Source: Macrobrachium rosenbergii (Eukaryota; Arthropoda; Malacostraca; Decapoda; Palaemonidae). From it: a stretch of DNA of 64,000 nucleotides. Of this stretch, positions 1 through 13,400 are shown piece by piece (position 1 is the stretch's first letter; each line of letters begins with the position of its first letter). The stretch spans positions 40,726,009 through 40,790,008 of the forward strand of contig NC_089767.1 of NCBI RefSeq assembly GCF_040412425.1. The letters are read 5' to 3'. Below the pieces are notes generated by a model. It was not told the origin of the DNA and did not search any database. It saw only the letters and a program-made list of their open reading frames with translations. The translations under genes were made by a program, and so were the position numbers.

Positions 1-1431
1 ATGGTCTCGAAGTATCGACAAAATGTAAAGATAACAAGGTTGAAAATAACACATTAATAATCACTCCTTACCTATTTAAAAAGAAATGAGCTAGTCATTA
101 TCATAAATATGTATTCATGTCAATAGTATTTGTACTTTGTCATCTGCCTATATCTGGAACTTCTAATTCATAATCAAGTTCCTGGGCTATGGGAGGCAGC
201 CAGGAAACAATATAGCTTCAAGGTTATAAAATGATGACAGTCTCTCTCTCGCTATGATCCTTATAATGGTACATAAGATTATCTAGCTTAAACATAAAAT
301 TCTTTTCCTATAAAATGCACACTCTACATTCAAACACACAGGTTTGGACAGAAACCTCTATGATACAATGCAGGGCCAAGTCCTTCCGCTAAGTTGACCA
401 CACTAATTTTATTTTTATCACACGAAAACAACTTCACCCTGCACAATTAAAACAAGACAAAAAATTAATCCAGATAGATGTCTTATGTACAAAAGATGCT
501 TTTCGAGCTGGTACACATACAATGATGATGAATTAAAGGTGATTTTATGAATAATGAATTGCCAAGCATTTAACCGGAGCTGAGGGGGCAGTCCTCGGCA
601 GCCACTGCAATCTTTCTGTAAGTCATATTCTTATGGCAATCTCTCAAAAGAATGGCTGACTGACTGACCATGTCAAAAGAAGGTGGTGGAATTATTTTGC
701 AATGCAATGTTAACCGTATTAAACTACTCATTTAATTTCTGCTTCCACGTCACAGCTCCTTTACACTGCAATATCAGAAAAACAAACATGGAAATCTTTT
801 TAAATGAATACCACATAATTATATTTACAAGTTTATTGCACTGAAATACCCACAGCTGTGATACGTTAACAGGAAGCTCCGTAAGATGATTAAATGAATA
901 AAATCCCCTATCTACCAATTGAACTGCAAAATACACACATGCTAAATACCATTACAGAACCACTGGTCATATCATGAGTGAGTTCACAAAAGTTTTGATG
1001 TGTCGTATTTTGATAACTTTCCTTTTACATAACTGAACGATTTCAAAAGATAATTTTGAGCACTTTGACACACAAAGCTCACCACTTTTGACAAAAGCCT
1101 TCAATAAGAGGAATGATTCACAGAATAGTAGTATCCACCAAGTTGTTTGATTTACAGATGCTTCAGCACTCTGTAAGGTTCTCCACAAAATCCTGAACCA
1201 AGGTAGACTTGGAATACATACCTATCTACTGCACAACGTTACGGGAAGATGACATTACCCACAAGACCAGCATGTATTCTGATGACACCACGAGTGTGGT
1301 GGCCTTGTGCCTCCGTTCAGATTTGTGATTGAAACAACAGTTGGTGTGACAAGTGGTGCCAGCAACCATGAACACACCATAAGCGACGAGATACAGTATG
1401 AAGTCCATGGCACAGGTAGTTCCCTCCTCCA
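1..1431 (-). other. Probable WDR26 3' UTR and downstream DNA
   Basis: No coding region is recognised. On the minus strand an AATAAA (plus-strand TTTATT at 408-413) lies about 1 kb beyond the predicted WDR26 stop and could be a polyadenylation signal. If the stop at 3392 is used instead, an AATAAA at 3337-3342 (minus) would be nearer. Confidence 0.4.
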
Positions 1432-1490
1432 CTAAACAGCTGCACCATTGCTCAGGAACATGTGTGATGTCGGAGACTCGCTCTCACTAC
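1432..1490 (-). CDS. WDR26: WDR26 predicted terminal coding exon 12
   Basis: Residues 602-620. After acceptor TTCTGCAG the exon supplies the two bases needed to complete the Gly codon left by exon 11. It continues [18 protein letters not shown], then stop TAG at 1432-1434. The Ser/Glu-rich, short C-terminal tail fits the acidic Ser-rich end of vertebrate WDR26. The exon is supported only by the splice sites, the phase and composition, not by strong homology. Confidence 0.6.
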
Positions 1491-4400
1491 CTGCAGAATA
1501 CATCACAATGATGGAACTTGCATATCACCTGAAATGACGATTAACAAAAAAGACTCATGATAAGCTATTTCTGTTCATCTTCAAGCTCTCCTGTTTATAG
1601 TGGAAAACTGAAGCCGAGAAATCTAACCACAACCCTTGTAAGGAGGAGTTTGAGGTCATTAGCAAAAAATGAAAAATATTTCTAAAATGCAGTATTAAAT
1701 AAAAACAAAAATTTTTAATCTAAAATGGAAAACTTAATATTACAAGCTACTTAAGATTACAAAATCAAATTACTAAAAAATTGCAATTATAATTAGGACT
1801 GGGAAAAATCTTTATCAAAATATGGCTATAAAATTTATAACAACAATGAAGTACATAATACACATAAATTTTACCCCAAGAAACTCATTCTGGAGCATCA
1901 AGCCGAGGACATGACCACAAGCCACTGCAACCGTTCATGGGCCTGATGTATAAGGTGCTTGTTTGTCTATTTGATCTGGGGCTGCAGAAATCCATCAGCG
2001 AGCCAACTATGCAACCCAGCACTGTTAGACATAAGCAGCACAATACAGTTTTAGGAACCAACCAGAGAAGTGTAAGAAGACAATGAATGCATAGAGAGTG
2101 TAAGAAGACAATGAATGCACAGAATGGTTAGTCACAAGAAAACAACTAAGCATTAAGCATCAAAACAAACTTCAGTGTAGTGTTTACATGATCTCTTGTG
2201 GACTTGGCAGAACACCAATCCACCTAACAGCCTTGATGCAGCTTTACCATAAGCTGATGAGAAAGTTTGCCTGCAGTACAAGGAGCACAAGAGATGAGGA
2301 TCCTTTGTAGTGAAGATATGAATGATACAAGCTCTTCCAAGCAGTTCTTGACAAGCACTGTGAGGTACCATACAGTACACATCAAGCCATCAACATATGC
2401 ACAACTGTCCCAAAACTGTCAACGGCCATGGTTCCCAAAGCACATATCATTGGTATAAGAAAAACTAAGCACAGTAAAATTTACAAAAATTCAGATATAC
2501 ATAAGTTTTAGCAAAACTCACTGTTACAAAGAACCCTGAGTTAATGGGTTACCATGCATAACAGAAAAACTCTAAAAATGTGAAAAGAATATTCAAAATG
2601 AATGCAATAAACAGAGGCACGAAAAATATGCCACAACAGTGGCTGTGATAAATTTTCACATTTGCTGCAAAACACCCAGCTCAATATGCAAAAATGCAAA
2701 ACTGAATACGAGAATGGAGTGGCCCCGATTAAAAATAAGAAATCCATCCATGTATATTAAAAATGTATCACAAAAGATGAGGAAAACAAACAACCACCCA
2801 AGAGAAAGGTGTCAGACACTGCCAAACAGCTGCAACAAAACAAATGAGGAAAAAGAAACACCAAGCAAAGGTGAATGTGAAGGAATGGTAAATGAAGTAA
2901 TAAAAGTGAGCAAAAAAACCTGAGGAAGGTATTACTGGGAAGGGCAACACACTGGTCTTTGTGACAAGTCTCCCAAGAAGTGTAAGGAAAAGGGGTCGTA
3001 TGCAGGACTTCACATGAGAAGCATAGGCCTCTCAATCTCAAACTAGAGAAACTGATGTGAATGGGGTGTCCTCGTCCATGGAAATAAGGCAAAATATGAT
3101 TAATGGGGTTGCAAAGAAACAACTCTTATTATGCAATGACTATAATTTATAACAGTAAACCATAACCTCACACATTTCACGTTACAAATTAAAAACAGAA
3201 GGTAAAATGTTTGTACTGTTTTTTCCCCTAAGCTATGGCAGGCCCCTTCCACAACACAGACAACTGTTTAACATCTGCAACGTGATCTTCAAGCAGATGT
3301 GGCTACTTCAGTTAGCACACTCATACATCATTCCCTTTATTTCTTAAAAGATTCTTCTTTCTCACTAGAAAAAAAAATTAATAGAAAGGATTTATTTACC
3401 AGTGGATGTGGCTTTCACACCATTTTGTGTTGAGGATGAAGACCCTCTGTGTTGTGGTGTAGGACCCCATATCCGAACTGTGGCATCATCAGATACAGAG
3501 GCTATCATTGCAGGATATCGTGGGTTCCACGTAACACAGTTCACTGTGCGTGTGTGACCAACAAGGCTTACCACAGGTAGTTCTCTTCGATGATGCCATA
3601 TGTACACTTTATTATCTGCAAAAGAACAAAAAGTACTTATGTGTCATTGTGCAACTGACCAAAGTATATCTCAACAACTATCAGTCAGAAGAATAGAGTA
3701 TCTATGGTACAATTAATCATTCATGATACCAAATGCCTTAGCCAATATTTCAAGGTTTGTGTACAAAATTCCTTCTATTCTTTTCTTTTGATAAACTTAA
3801 GCATATTTTCTCTCTGTAATCATCCCAGTTGTTAATAAAGACATATGACTTACAATCAAACATTTAGCCATTCGCTCTCTTTCACACCTCCTGAAATATG
3901 CTCTTCACTACCATACGCCAAAACAATCTCTAAAGGTAGAACTAATTTGACAAGTAAACAAACCATTACTAACCTTCACTTCCCGAGGCAATGAAGTCTT
4001 GATTATCACCACCAAAACAAGAATGTATGGTGTAATGGCCCTGAGTGAGACCTCGGAATTTACGTACCAAGGTTTTATTACGGAGGTCCCAAAGATGGAC
4101 ACCCTGGTTGGCTACATTGAGAAGTGCATAGTTCCCAGTGTTGTCTAAAGTAAACGACATAATGCTGTGGTCCTCCTGAATTCTGTGGAAAAAAACAGAA
4201 CTTTGCCTACACACGCTTACATCTCACAAACTGCAGAAATATTAAGAGCAGGTAACAAGTACAATTCTGAGATACTGATTAGCTCTAAGAAAAATTCACT
4301 TGCATTCTGACTCATTTAAACTAGAAACAAATTTTTGTTAAAGCCTGGCTGTAGGTATAAGTGCACTGAAAAAGAACGCTTACTGTACTTGAAGACTGCA

Positions 4401-7400
4401 CTCTTCAAGAGCAGTAAACCATTCTATATCAAAGCCCATAAAATTCTTTAAAACAAAAAATTAGCTTCACTATAGTTTAAAAATTTTTTTTATTCCTTTT
4501 TAAAAAATTTTTTTAGCAATTAAAATATCTCATAATTAAAAGTTCAAAACTCATTTTCAGCCATAAAACACAGCGAATCAGCAAAACGTCACTTACATAT
4601 TGTGGTCTTGGACTTCATCAAAATGGTAGCCTCTGATACGGTGGTGTGTATCTGAGGCTAAAACTGTTTTACCATCATTCTGGATAGCTAGGCACTGAAC
4701 ACGAACACCTTCCCATGAGTCCAAGATGTGTCCCTCTAGGTCACACTGGTAAAATTGACCTCTCATTCCACCACACACAAACTTTCTGGAATCCTGAATT
4801 AATAATGTGTTTTAAATTACCGCATAAAGCCTTACATGTTTGCAATTATCACATATATAGCATTGAAACGTGAAACTGGCAAAAAAAAAACCATATAAAA
4901 TAAGTTTCATAGTATTTTCCTTTTCTCCTTAACAGACAATGTGAAACAGCAATTTTACATGTCACAAGAGATACTTGTGGTCATAGTTTGATCAACATCC
5001 TATGAAACCTCCCACATAGCAAAACGTCCCATTTTCCACACACTTCGAGAATCTGTGTTTATGCACAGCTTCTCAGTTAGGGCAAACACAGCATTGCCTT
5101 GACACTTCCAGTTTTAAAAAACTCCCAAAATGGCTCTTCAGAAAAAGGAGCAACAAACCTAAAAACTGTTCAAGAGATAGGCCCAAAGGAGCTAAAAAGC
5201 ATCATAAAAATTATTGATGCAAAAACTACTTTCCTCTAAAATAGTGTTATATATTTTCTTGATGAGCTACAGAAATAAGGGAGGAACACCACAAGAGATC
5301 TTACCACATACACAAACCATTACAGAGGAGCTTTTATGTCTTACTCCTTATGCAACACACTTATATAGTACTGTATTTCCAAAAAATACCTACAGTATAG
5401 CAAAATAGGAAGCATCAAACTGCATTCAAGTTCAGTAAGATAGCCATTCTGGCTAAAATAAACCCCATGACAGGCATTTGATTGCCATGAAGAACCTGCA
5501 CCAATGAACTACAGAAGATATGACTGGGAGCTGTAAGCTGGAGACCCAACAGAAGTCCAGCAAATGGAAAGAAGTCATCAAACAAATCTTAGTCCTTTCA
5601 AAGATTGGTTTGTTTTTAAGCAGTACATATAAACCTTAAGATTTTGATTTGGCATCAAACTACTTGTGTTAAGCAAATGCCCGAGCAGCATAATTTTGGA
5701 TACATTTACATCTGCTTGAACATATTTAGACAGTGATGTAAAAGATGAATAATCCAGGCAGTAGTGAAATAACTGGGATCATTACAGGCAAAATTTATAA
5801 AAAATCACACTGGAACATTGTGATCAAGAGAATCTTGAGTCCAAATACATTAGCAGGTGTTCAACCAAGACAGTGAATATCTTAGGGATAACTGTAGTCA
5901 TTTTCTTGGATGAAAAGCCATGCTTTTGCAATAAAAGATTTTTTCTACACACCGTTACTCATGATTACCCTTCATGCAAATGGTTCCCAGTAACACCAAC
6001 TTGATACCTCTTGAAAATAAAAAAAAAAAACCCTACTGCCTATACCCCGCTCACATTTCACTGGTCCAGACAGTGAGATGTCTTTCCTCTGTGTGAGGAA
6101 AAAATAAATCTGCAATCACGGTATGCTAAAGGGCATATGCCCCTTTTGCACAGAAAAATGTGCACTTAAGAGTGTAGTGTAGACATGGAAAAGCAGGTGG
6201 GGAATGAATTATAACTGACATAGGCCATCTAACTAGGTACAAAGTAATGAAACACACACAGGTCACTGACATCTATACACACACACACTTCAACGTCTGG
6301 CAGCTTTGATGTCAAAGGTGAGGTTGTTTGTTTGATGAAGCTAGTTCCAAAGGCTTAAAATGTGACATTTATGCTTTGTTCTCAGCCCAAGTGATCTTTC
6401 AAAATCATTGTCAAAACTTTATAGCAATAACTGCAGACCAATCTTTGTTAAAATCTCTTTCATGTGCTTTATATTCAGTTCCTGAAAGATTTCCCTTCAT
6501 GCAGTTACTCAACACACTCTTGCAATTCACACCCTTTCTGAACCTGAATCAGCTTTCCTTTTTCAAATTAGTTCTTTGTCATGGGATACCTAACTTGTTT
6601 GAAATCCATCAACTTCCTCAAATCCAGCATGTTTGATCAATCACTAAGTTTTATTTAATGCTGATTCAAATCCTTTGAAATTGTTATGATGGGGGAAGAA
6701 GACGTTCCCCCCAACACCATTTCTCATAAATATGGTCACCCAACTAAGCGCATCTGCTACACTGATGTCTGGACATTTTATATTCTTTTTGGATCGTTTG
6801 CAAAGATGTTTCTGAGTGACTTCTTTATCAGTGGCAAGCACAATATGAAGAACACTGGGTGTACACCTTCATATTACCTGTTAGGTCTTGATGTTACAGT
6901 TACAGCAACAATATATTATGCAGCAGAAACACAAAACACAAGAAGGGAAGGAGGGTCAGCAGAAAAACTGTTATGTCGAAGTTATTTTCTCTAAAAAGGC
7001 TAATGCATCCTGATAAAATGGCTAGGGTATTCCAACTAATGCAATTTGAGCAAAACACAACAGGAAGCATAGTCTTAGACTGAAAGTGCCTGTGGATTTT
7101 CTAAATATACACAAGTTTAGATTTGAGCACTTTACTAGTGGCATTAATGTGTGACAATAACAAACTTGCCATTCGAAGTATTGTCTCTAAAACAGCTTTT
7201 CTTCTTTGGAAATAAAAGATATTGCTCATCAAGTTTTTCCAGTAAACTGAGGTCTTAGCACAACTAAATATCTACTGATACAAACAGCCATCTTCTCTTG
7301 TAATTTTACGTTATTCTGGAAACTTCTTGGCAGAGCTCTCTCGCCAGAAACAATCAAAAACCCCAAAGACATTCTTCCAGTGCTTCTTTTTCAGTTGGGT

Positions 7401-10400
7401 GAAAAAAAACAATTGCCTTCTCTTTAATCAGATGACTTAGCAGATGCCTACACTTTTACACCCAACAACCCACTCAACAAGAAGCATCCTAGTTTTCCTG
7501 ACCTGGATGCCAACTGACAGGCAACACCTTAGAACTTTCAGAATCAACCTTATATTTGGAAGCTTTCAGGCGTTTTTAATTCTTGTTTGTAGATAACATG
7601 TACAGCAAATGTAGGCACATACATCATTCTTATTGAATTCAAAACAATCCATAAACTTCACACAATATGTACTCTATTAAGTTTAATTGATGCTTTAAGA
7701 CTTATTAAAAACGGATGCCCAAATTAAATGAGATAAAGCCAAGATGATTATAAATGCAATACAAAGCTATTTTACTCCTCTTCGTACTTAAAGTAGTATT
7801 TTATATCTGAAAATATTCATATTTTGCACTTTAAATTACATGTTCACATTTGGGATCATATTCTTAATGAACTGCAATGTTTTATAAATGACTTTACGTT
7901 TCTTTACCATATTATCATTAACTAGGTAATCCATAAGTTACCACAAAAAGGGGGATTTTCTTTCACAACAGAATAACTTGTATGTAAGCTTTTGAAAATT
8001 AGCTCCCGTGGAATTAATGATATTACTGTACATCCACTACCTAGATTTTGAGTGAAATGAGACCAGTGTGCTTCCCTTTAAAATAATCTACCTGTAACAA
8101 TCATTAAGTTAAAAGTTTTGTAAGTTATCAGTTTCTTTTCTATTCAACTAAAAGTGTGACCTAAGATTTTGTCATTATTTACAAATCAAATAATTTTCAG
8201 TAGGGGTATATTAAAGGAACTTGAAGAGATGAACTTGCTATAAAAAAAAAAACTTCCCATTAAGCTTGATCTGCATAAACAGTCATAAAGTCAGGCACCT
8301 GTCACTGTCATTGTCACTAACCTTTAAAAATTAAATTTAAATGTTCTTAATTGGGCACAGGGCGCTGCTTGAATAAGATTTCGTCAGGGGTATCTCTTGG
8401 TGGAGGAGGAGGAGGAGGAGGGCACTTGAGGTTTCAGCAGCACAGTGAGAGGAAAATGTATGTAATTAGATGGACAGAAGAAGAGTTACTAAACAAACAG
8501 AATTACAGGAGAAAGACCTTAGCTGAGAAAAGAGCCAGGCAGAAGATTTATCTGTAGGACTGTGTCACAATACCCATCTAGGCAATTTTAAAATTATTAT
8601 CTACAAATTATATCTAGCTTCATCAGCACAGAATTTCACAAATGATTTTTCACATCAAGAAAGACAAAACTAAGTTAAAAAAATACAATTGACATACAAG
8701 GATGGGTAAAACTAAAGGAAATTTCATTTTCTAATAGAGTTAAAGAAAATTTACATTTTAATCACTAAAAAAAAAAAAAACGCTGAAAAGTTAGCCCATT
8801 TCATGAGTATGTTAATAGAACAAGCAATCTGCATAACAGGACAGTTAGTTAGTTATAAATGATTTGTTTAACCAGACCTCTGGTTAAACAAATCATTTAT
8901 AATAGAACTGTCCTGTTATGCAGATTGCTTCATAACAGGACAGAAGCGGTAGTGTGTGAAAAAGAAAAAGTATGATGCATTTTCAATTACTGGAACATGT
9001 AAAGGTTTTCACAATTAGACGGTCATACTGAGGCAGGAAGTACTGATGCTACTAGGGTATAGGTGACTGAAATATATATGTAACCAGTTTGCACAATTTT
9101 AGTTCTACGACAAAGAAAAGTGATGAATATAAAAAATGTAAAAGAAATTAAAAAGGCAAAAAAATTGTTTCTATTACTCAAAAGTTTTATAACCCAAACC
9201 CATTCATCACAAATTGTATTTATTTCCCCCCTGTGGAAAACCCAGTCACACCAATTTGTACCAGTCAAAATTAAAGAGAGACCCACTTTACTCTCACTTT
9301 CTGAGTGAAAACTGATCAAAAGCCATAAAGTAAGGGAAGGAAGGAAGGTACTCTCTCCATGAGTAATGGGTTACACAGATAGGGTTTTGTGTGATGAAAA
9401 CATAGGTCTGTGCACCATAAGCCAATGAACTTTTGCTGGAATATCAATTTATGAGAGAGGAAGAAGTTACTGTAACCCCCAGACATGTACTTGCTAAATT
9501 AGTAAAGGACTGAAGACAAATGAAATAAGAAGTAAACCTCCATGGACAACAGTTGTGAAGGCTTTGTATAAACACAGGTATATATCTGGTAAGTAGTCTG
9601 CACAAGAGTATGGCTGAGCACTTACCAACAACGTGAAAAGTCAAGATAGGTACCCTAAATAACCACACCTAACAAGAGTGCCAGAGATATGATGACATTA
9701 ATGTTATGTTGATATAAATGAAGATGACAAAGCACAGCCCTTCCCCACTGAAAAAACACGACCAGCAGGACCAACAGCCCCAGCAATAATATACTCAAAT
9801 GTTTGTAAATGACACCTCTCAAACAGAATTTAGTTTAAGCAGAATACCAATTTCATATTCCTGCTAAGAGGCTAACAGTAAGCTCCAGGTTGTACTTAAC
9901 GGTAAGGTAAGAAAAAAAAAGCATGTATACTATATACTTTCACCTTCAACTACATCATGTCAAGCCTGAAAAAAATGCTGTAAGTCTCTGTGATAACCCA
10001 CAGAGCCAGGAGATCCAATTCTTTGCAACAGATGGATGGATGTATGGAATTTACAGCCATAGCCAAACAACTCGGATCCTAAGATCATTCAGCACTATAA
10101 TACTGACAAAATGGTGAGACGTACTGATATGAAAGATGAACGTTTTAAAAGCATAAGTCATTTCAAACAGAGCTTTCATTAGTCATGCATACACTTCACA
10201 CTTGTGTTTAAATGCACAAAGATAAATACAAATATGTTAAGATAATGAAGGTATTTACAGGTATGTCAAGGTAATTAAATATCTAATACTTTTGATGGAT
10301 TTTAATAAGCTGATGAGTGCAGTAATATCTGAATCATCTCCAAAAATATGAAACATGGATTTCTCATCAAGACGAAATCTCCATTGTTAGTCACTCTACT

Positions 10401-13400
10401 TAGAGCAATGCATCAAAATATGCTAAACCCATACCAACTCATTGCAGTGAATTCACTCAGGGAACTCTACTACCTTCTCAAATATGTTGTTACTCTCATC
10501 TGTTTGAAAAGAAGACTACTGATTACCTTAGCACCTTTTATGCCATTACATTTATTACTGCTAGCTACGAGAGGGAAAGATCACCTCTCCTGTTAATTTC
10601 CTTAATATATAAATGATCTTATGGGTCATTTTACATCCAAATGAGAACTATTATGTGATATACTGCTGTGAGCAGCATTTTTTTTTTTTTTTTTTTTTAT
10701 GTTGACCTCCTTACTTCCCTAAATCCCAATAACGATTGCGATCTAGCAGAAATATATGGACTTCTAAAAAAAATATATATATTTGGAAAAGTCACTCGTG
10801 AGCCTCATAGATTTATGAATGCATTGGATTCCACTTCTGAATTCTACTGCACTTCTAGTCTAAATATACTGTCAAATCATTGTTTTGAATGGCATGCTAG
10901 ATTCAAAGCATGGACTATAGCTATGATCTCTGCTGTATACATCAATGCACAATTGGAAGTTATGCCTCATAAATGTAACATCACAGCCACCTCACTCTAA
11001 AGATGACCCTGGGAAGGACTGTCAAAAATGTCTAATCAAACCTTTTTTTTGAAGTCCCAGTTAGCAGTTAAATCTACCCCAGGATGGATAAAGACTTAAA
11101 GGAGGTATGCTCCATATCCTTTCCCTTGAGTCAATGGAATCGGAATCTCTCTCAAAACTCCTCTTTCAGCAGCCTTCCAAAACTCCCTGCTTGTGCACAG
11201 CTGTTTCTTGGGAGGCTCAGGAGTAATGGCCTCAAGGTTCAAGCATCCTCCTTCCTGCCGTTTAACCTTATCAGGTGGTGTGCTTTCAGGCCTTGAGCAT
11301 ACAACTATCTAGGGGTATATTTTCTATTCCATCGGTTACTTACAGAAGCTGCCTGGATTCTAGAATTCATCAATGGCTTCACCATCAAAGGTCCAAGGGA
11401 GTTAAACTTTTTGCATATGAGTCTTCTTTTCTCTTAATAGGATCTCTGTTTCATACTTGCTCCTGAATTGCAATTCAGGCTAATTATGGTTAATGGGTTT
11501 TGTATTACAAACTGTTTTCAGACAAAAGTTACATAAAAACCAAGTAATCATAATTTTCATTACCATTCTTAGTAATTCAGTAACTGTTTTGGAAAATCAC
11601 TTTCACATTATTTTTTTAGGCCTATAAATCATTTTGCAACATACAAGCAGCTTGCACACAGCCTAAAACTTCAACAATCAAAGAAAACTTGTTGTAATTC
11701 ATATTCCTATATATATTAATTAAACTCTGAAAAACATACAATAACTCTAAGAGACTAGGAGCTTTTGAAAACACGATCTTTAAATCTCCACGGCCCAGTT
11801 TCATGAAATCATCGTTTTGAATCCTTGGGCTAACTGTTCTTCCAGTTCACTGAAACAGTCTACTTTCTTAATCTTTTAATGGATCATCATAGTACTTGTA
11901 CAGTTCTGCAATTATCACTTTAATAGGACTGATATCATGCTTTAACTCCAATTATAATAATACAGTTATTATCCTTACAATATTTTTATAATGTATCTCA
12001 TTGCATTTAAGGTTGCTACCCAATTTGCAAACAAATGACAAAAATACTTGCAGCAACTGCACCAACCACTTAACCTTCTTCAACAATATTTGCCATTATG
12101 GTGCTCAAAGATAATGTGTCCTACTAGTTATCAAAATTTCTTCCTGAAGCCATAAAGCACTAAAAAGACCCATGAGTTTGTCATTTAGTAGATCAACAGC
12201 ATACATTTCATACAGGCAAAAATCCAATTAAGTTGCATTGATGGCAAACTTCAATATGCATAACTTCATTATTCCAACACCATTTCTGCATCAATAACCG
12301 CTTCGTCATTATTTGTGCAGTACAGGTAATTAATTTAAAATCAACCACAATCCCCTAACAAAGAACGTTGCAAAATTTGAAGGCATATGAAATACAAGTA
12401 CTTGACTCATTTCTTTCATGTCTACATTAATCTGATCCCAATGTATTTGAAAACTGACTATTAAATATCCCTATCCCTCTTAAAATATTCATGTAACTTG
12501 CAACATACATGAACAAACTACTCTGTAGGATTTTATTTAAATAATTTCACCAAATACACTTTACCTTATGCCAAGCTGCACACGTTAAGGAATCGTCTGG
12601 AGAATTGGATACCTTGCAGATTTGTTCCCCTCGTTCTGTATCCCATACCTGAAACCAAAAAAACGTTCATATAAGCAAAATAAAGATTGTACAAAAATTG
12701 TCACTTGCTCTTTGTAATGCACATCTATAGCTTATCAAATGAATATGTTTATTATAATATATTGCAAACTTTCATTCACTGGCAAATATACTGTATAATT
12801 TTCTTATAAAAATTCCATTTTCATGCAACTCTGTTACTTATAATAACCCTAATATTAGTGTTCAATGAATCACCCAGAAACTATAATCCCTCACATAAAA
12901 GGCACATAATTGTCACCAATGCAAATTCGAGAGATCCTAAGGTCCCTGGCAATACTTATAATCATTATATATATATATCTGTATAATCTGACCATGAACT
13001 ACAAGAATGAGTGGGTTGGGAGACGGTATGTAATTGGTATGAATATATAATACATACACTGTATGTAGTTTTATGAATATATAAAACATACACTGTTTGT
13101 AGTTTGTATGAATATGCATTATACAAAAAACATTACTTAGCCCAGATTGCCTATTTAATAAAAATAATATTTGTTTTCCTCCTACCAATATTCTTCAGAA
13201 ATACCTGTCTCTATAATTGCTGGTTTTCTAAGAAATATGCATAACTGAGAAATGATGAGTAACTCCTACATTCTGGGCTAATAAAAAAAGACACCTGTGC
13301 AGAACAGGTTTCAAATTAATGACACGCAAGGCTATCAGTCACATTAATGACAACCAAACCCGTCACTCGCAAGCCACAGGTTCGAAGGTTTTAAGAAAAG

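Noticed and set aside
2757..3122. 121-codon minus-strand ORF in the WDR26 3' region
   Set aside because: Low-complexity Leu/Phe/His composition, overlaps other ORFs and lacks any domain. Lies in a predicted intron or UTR.
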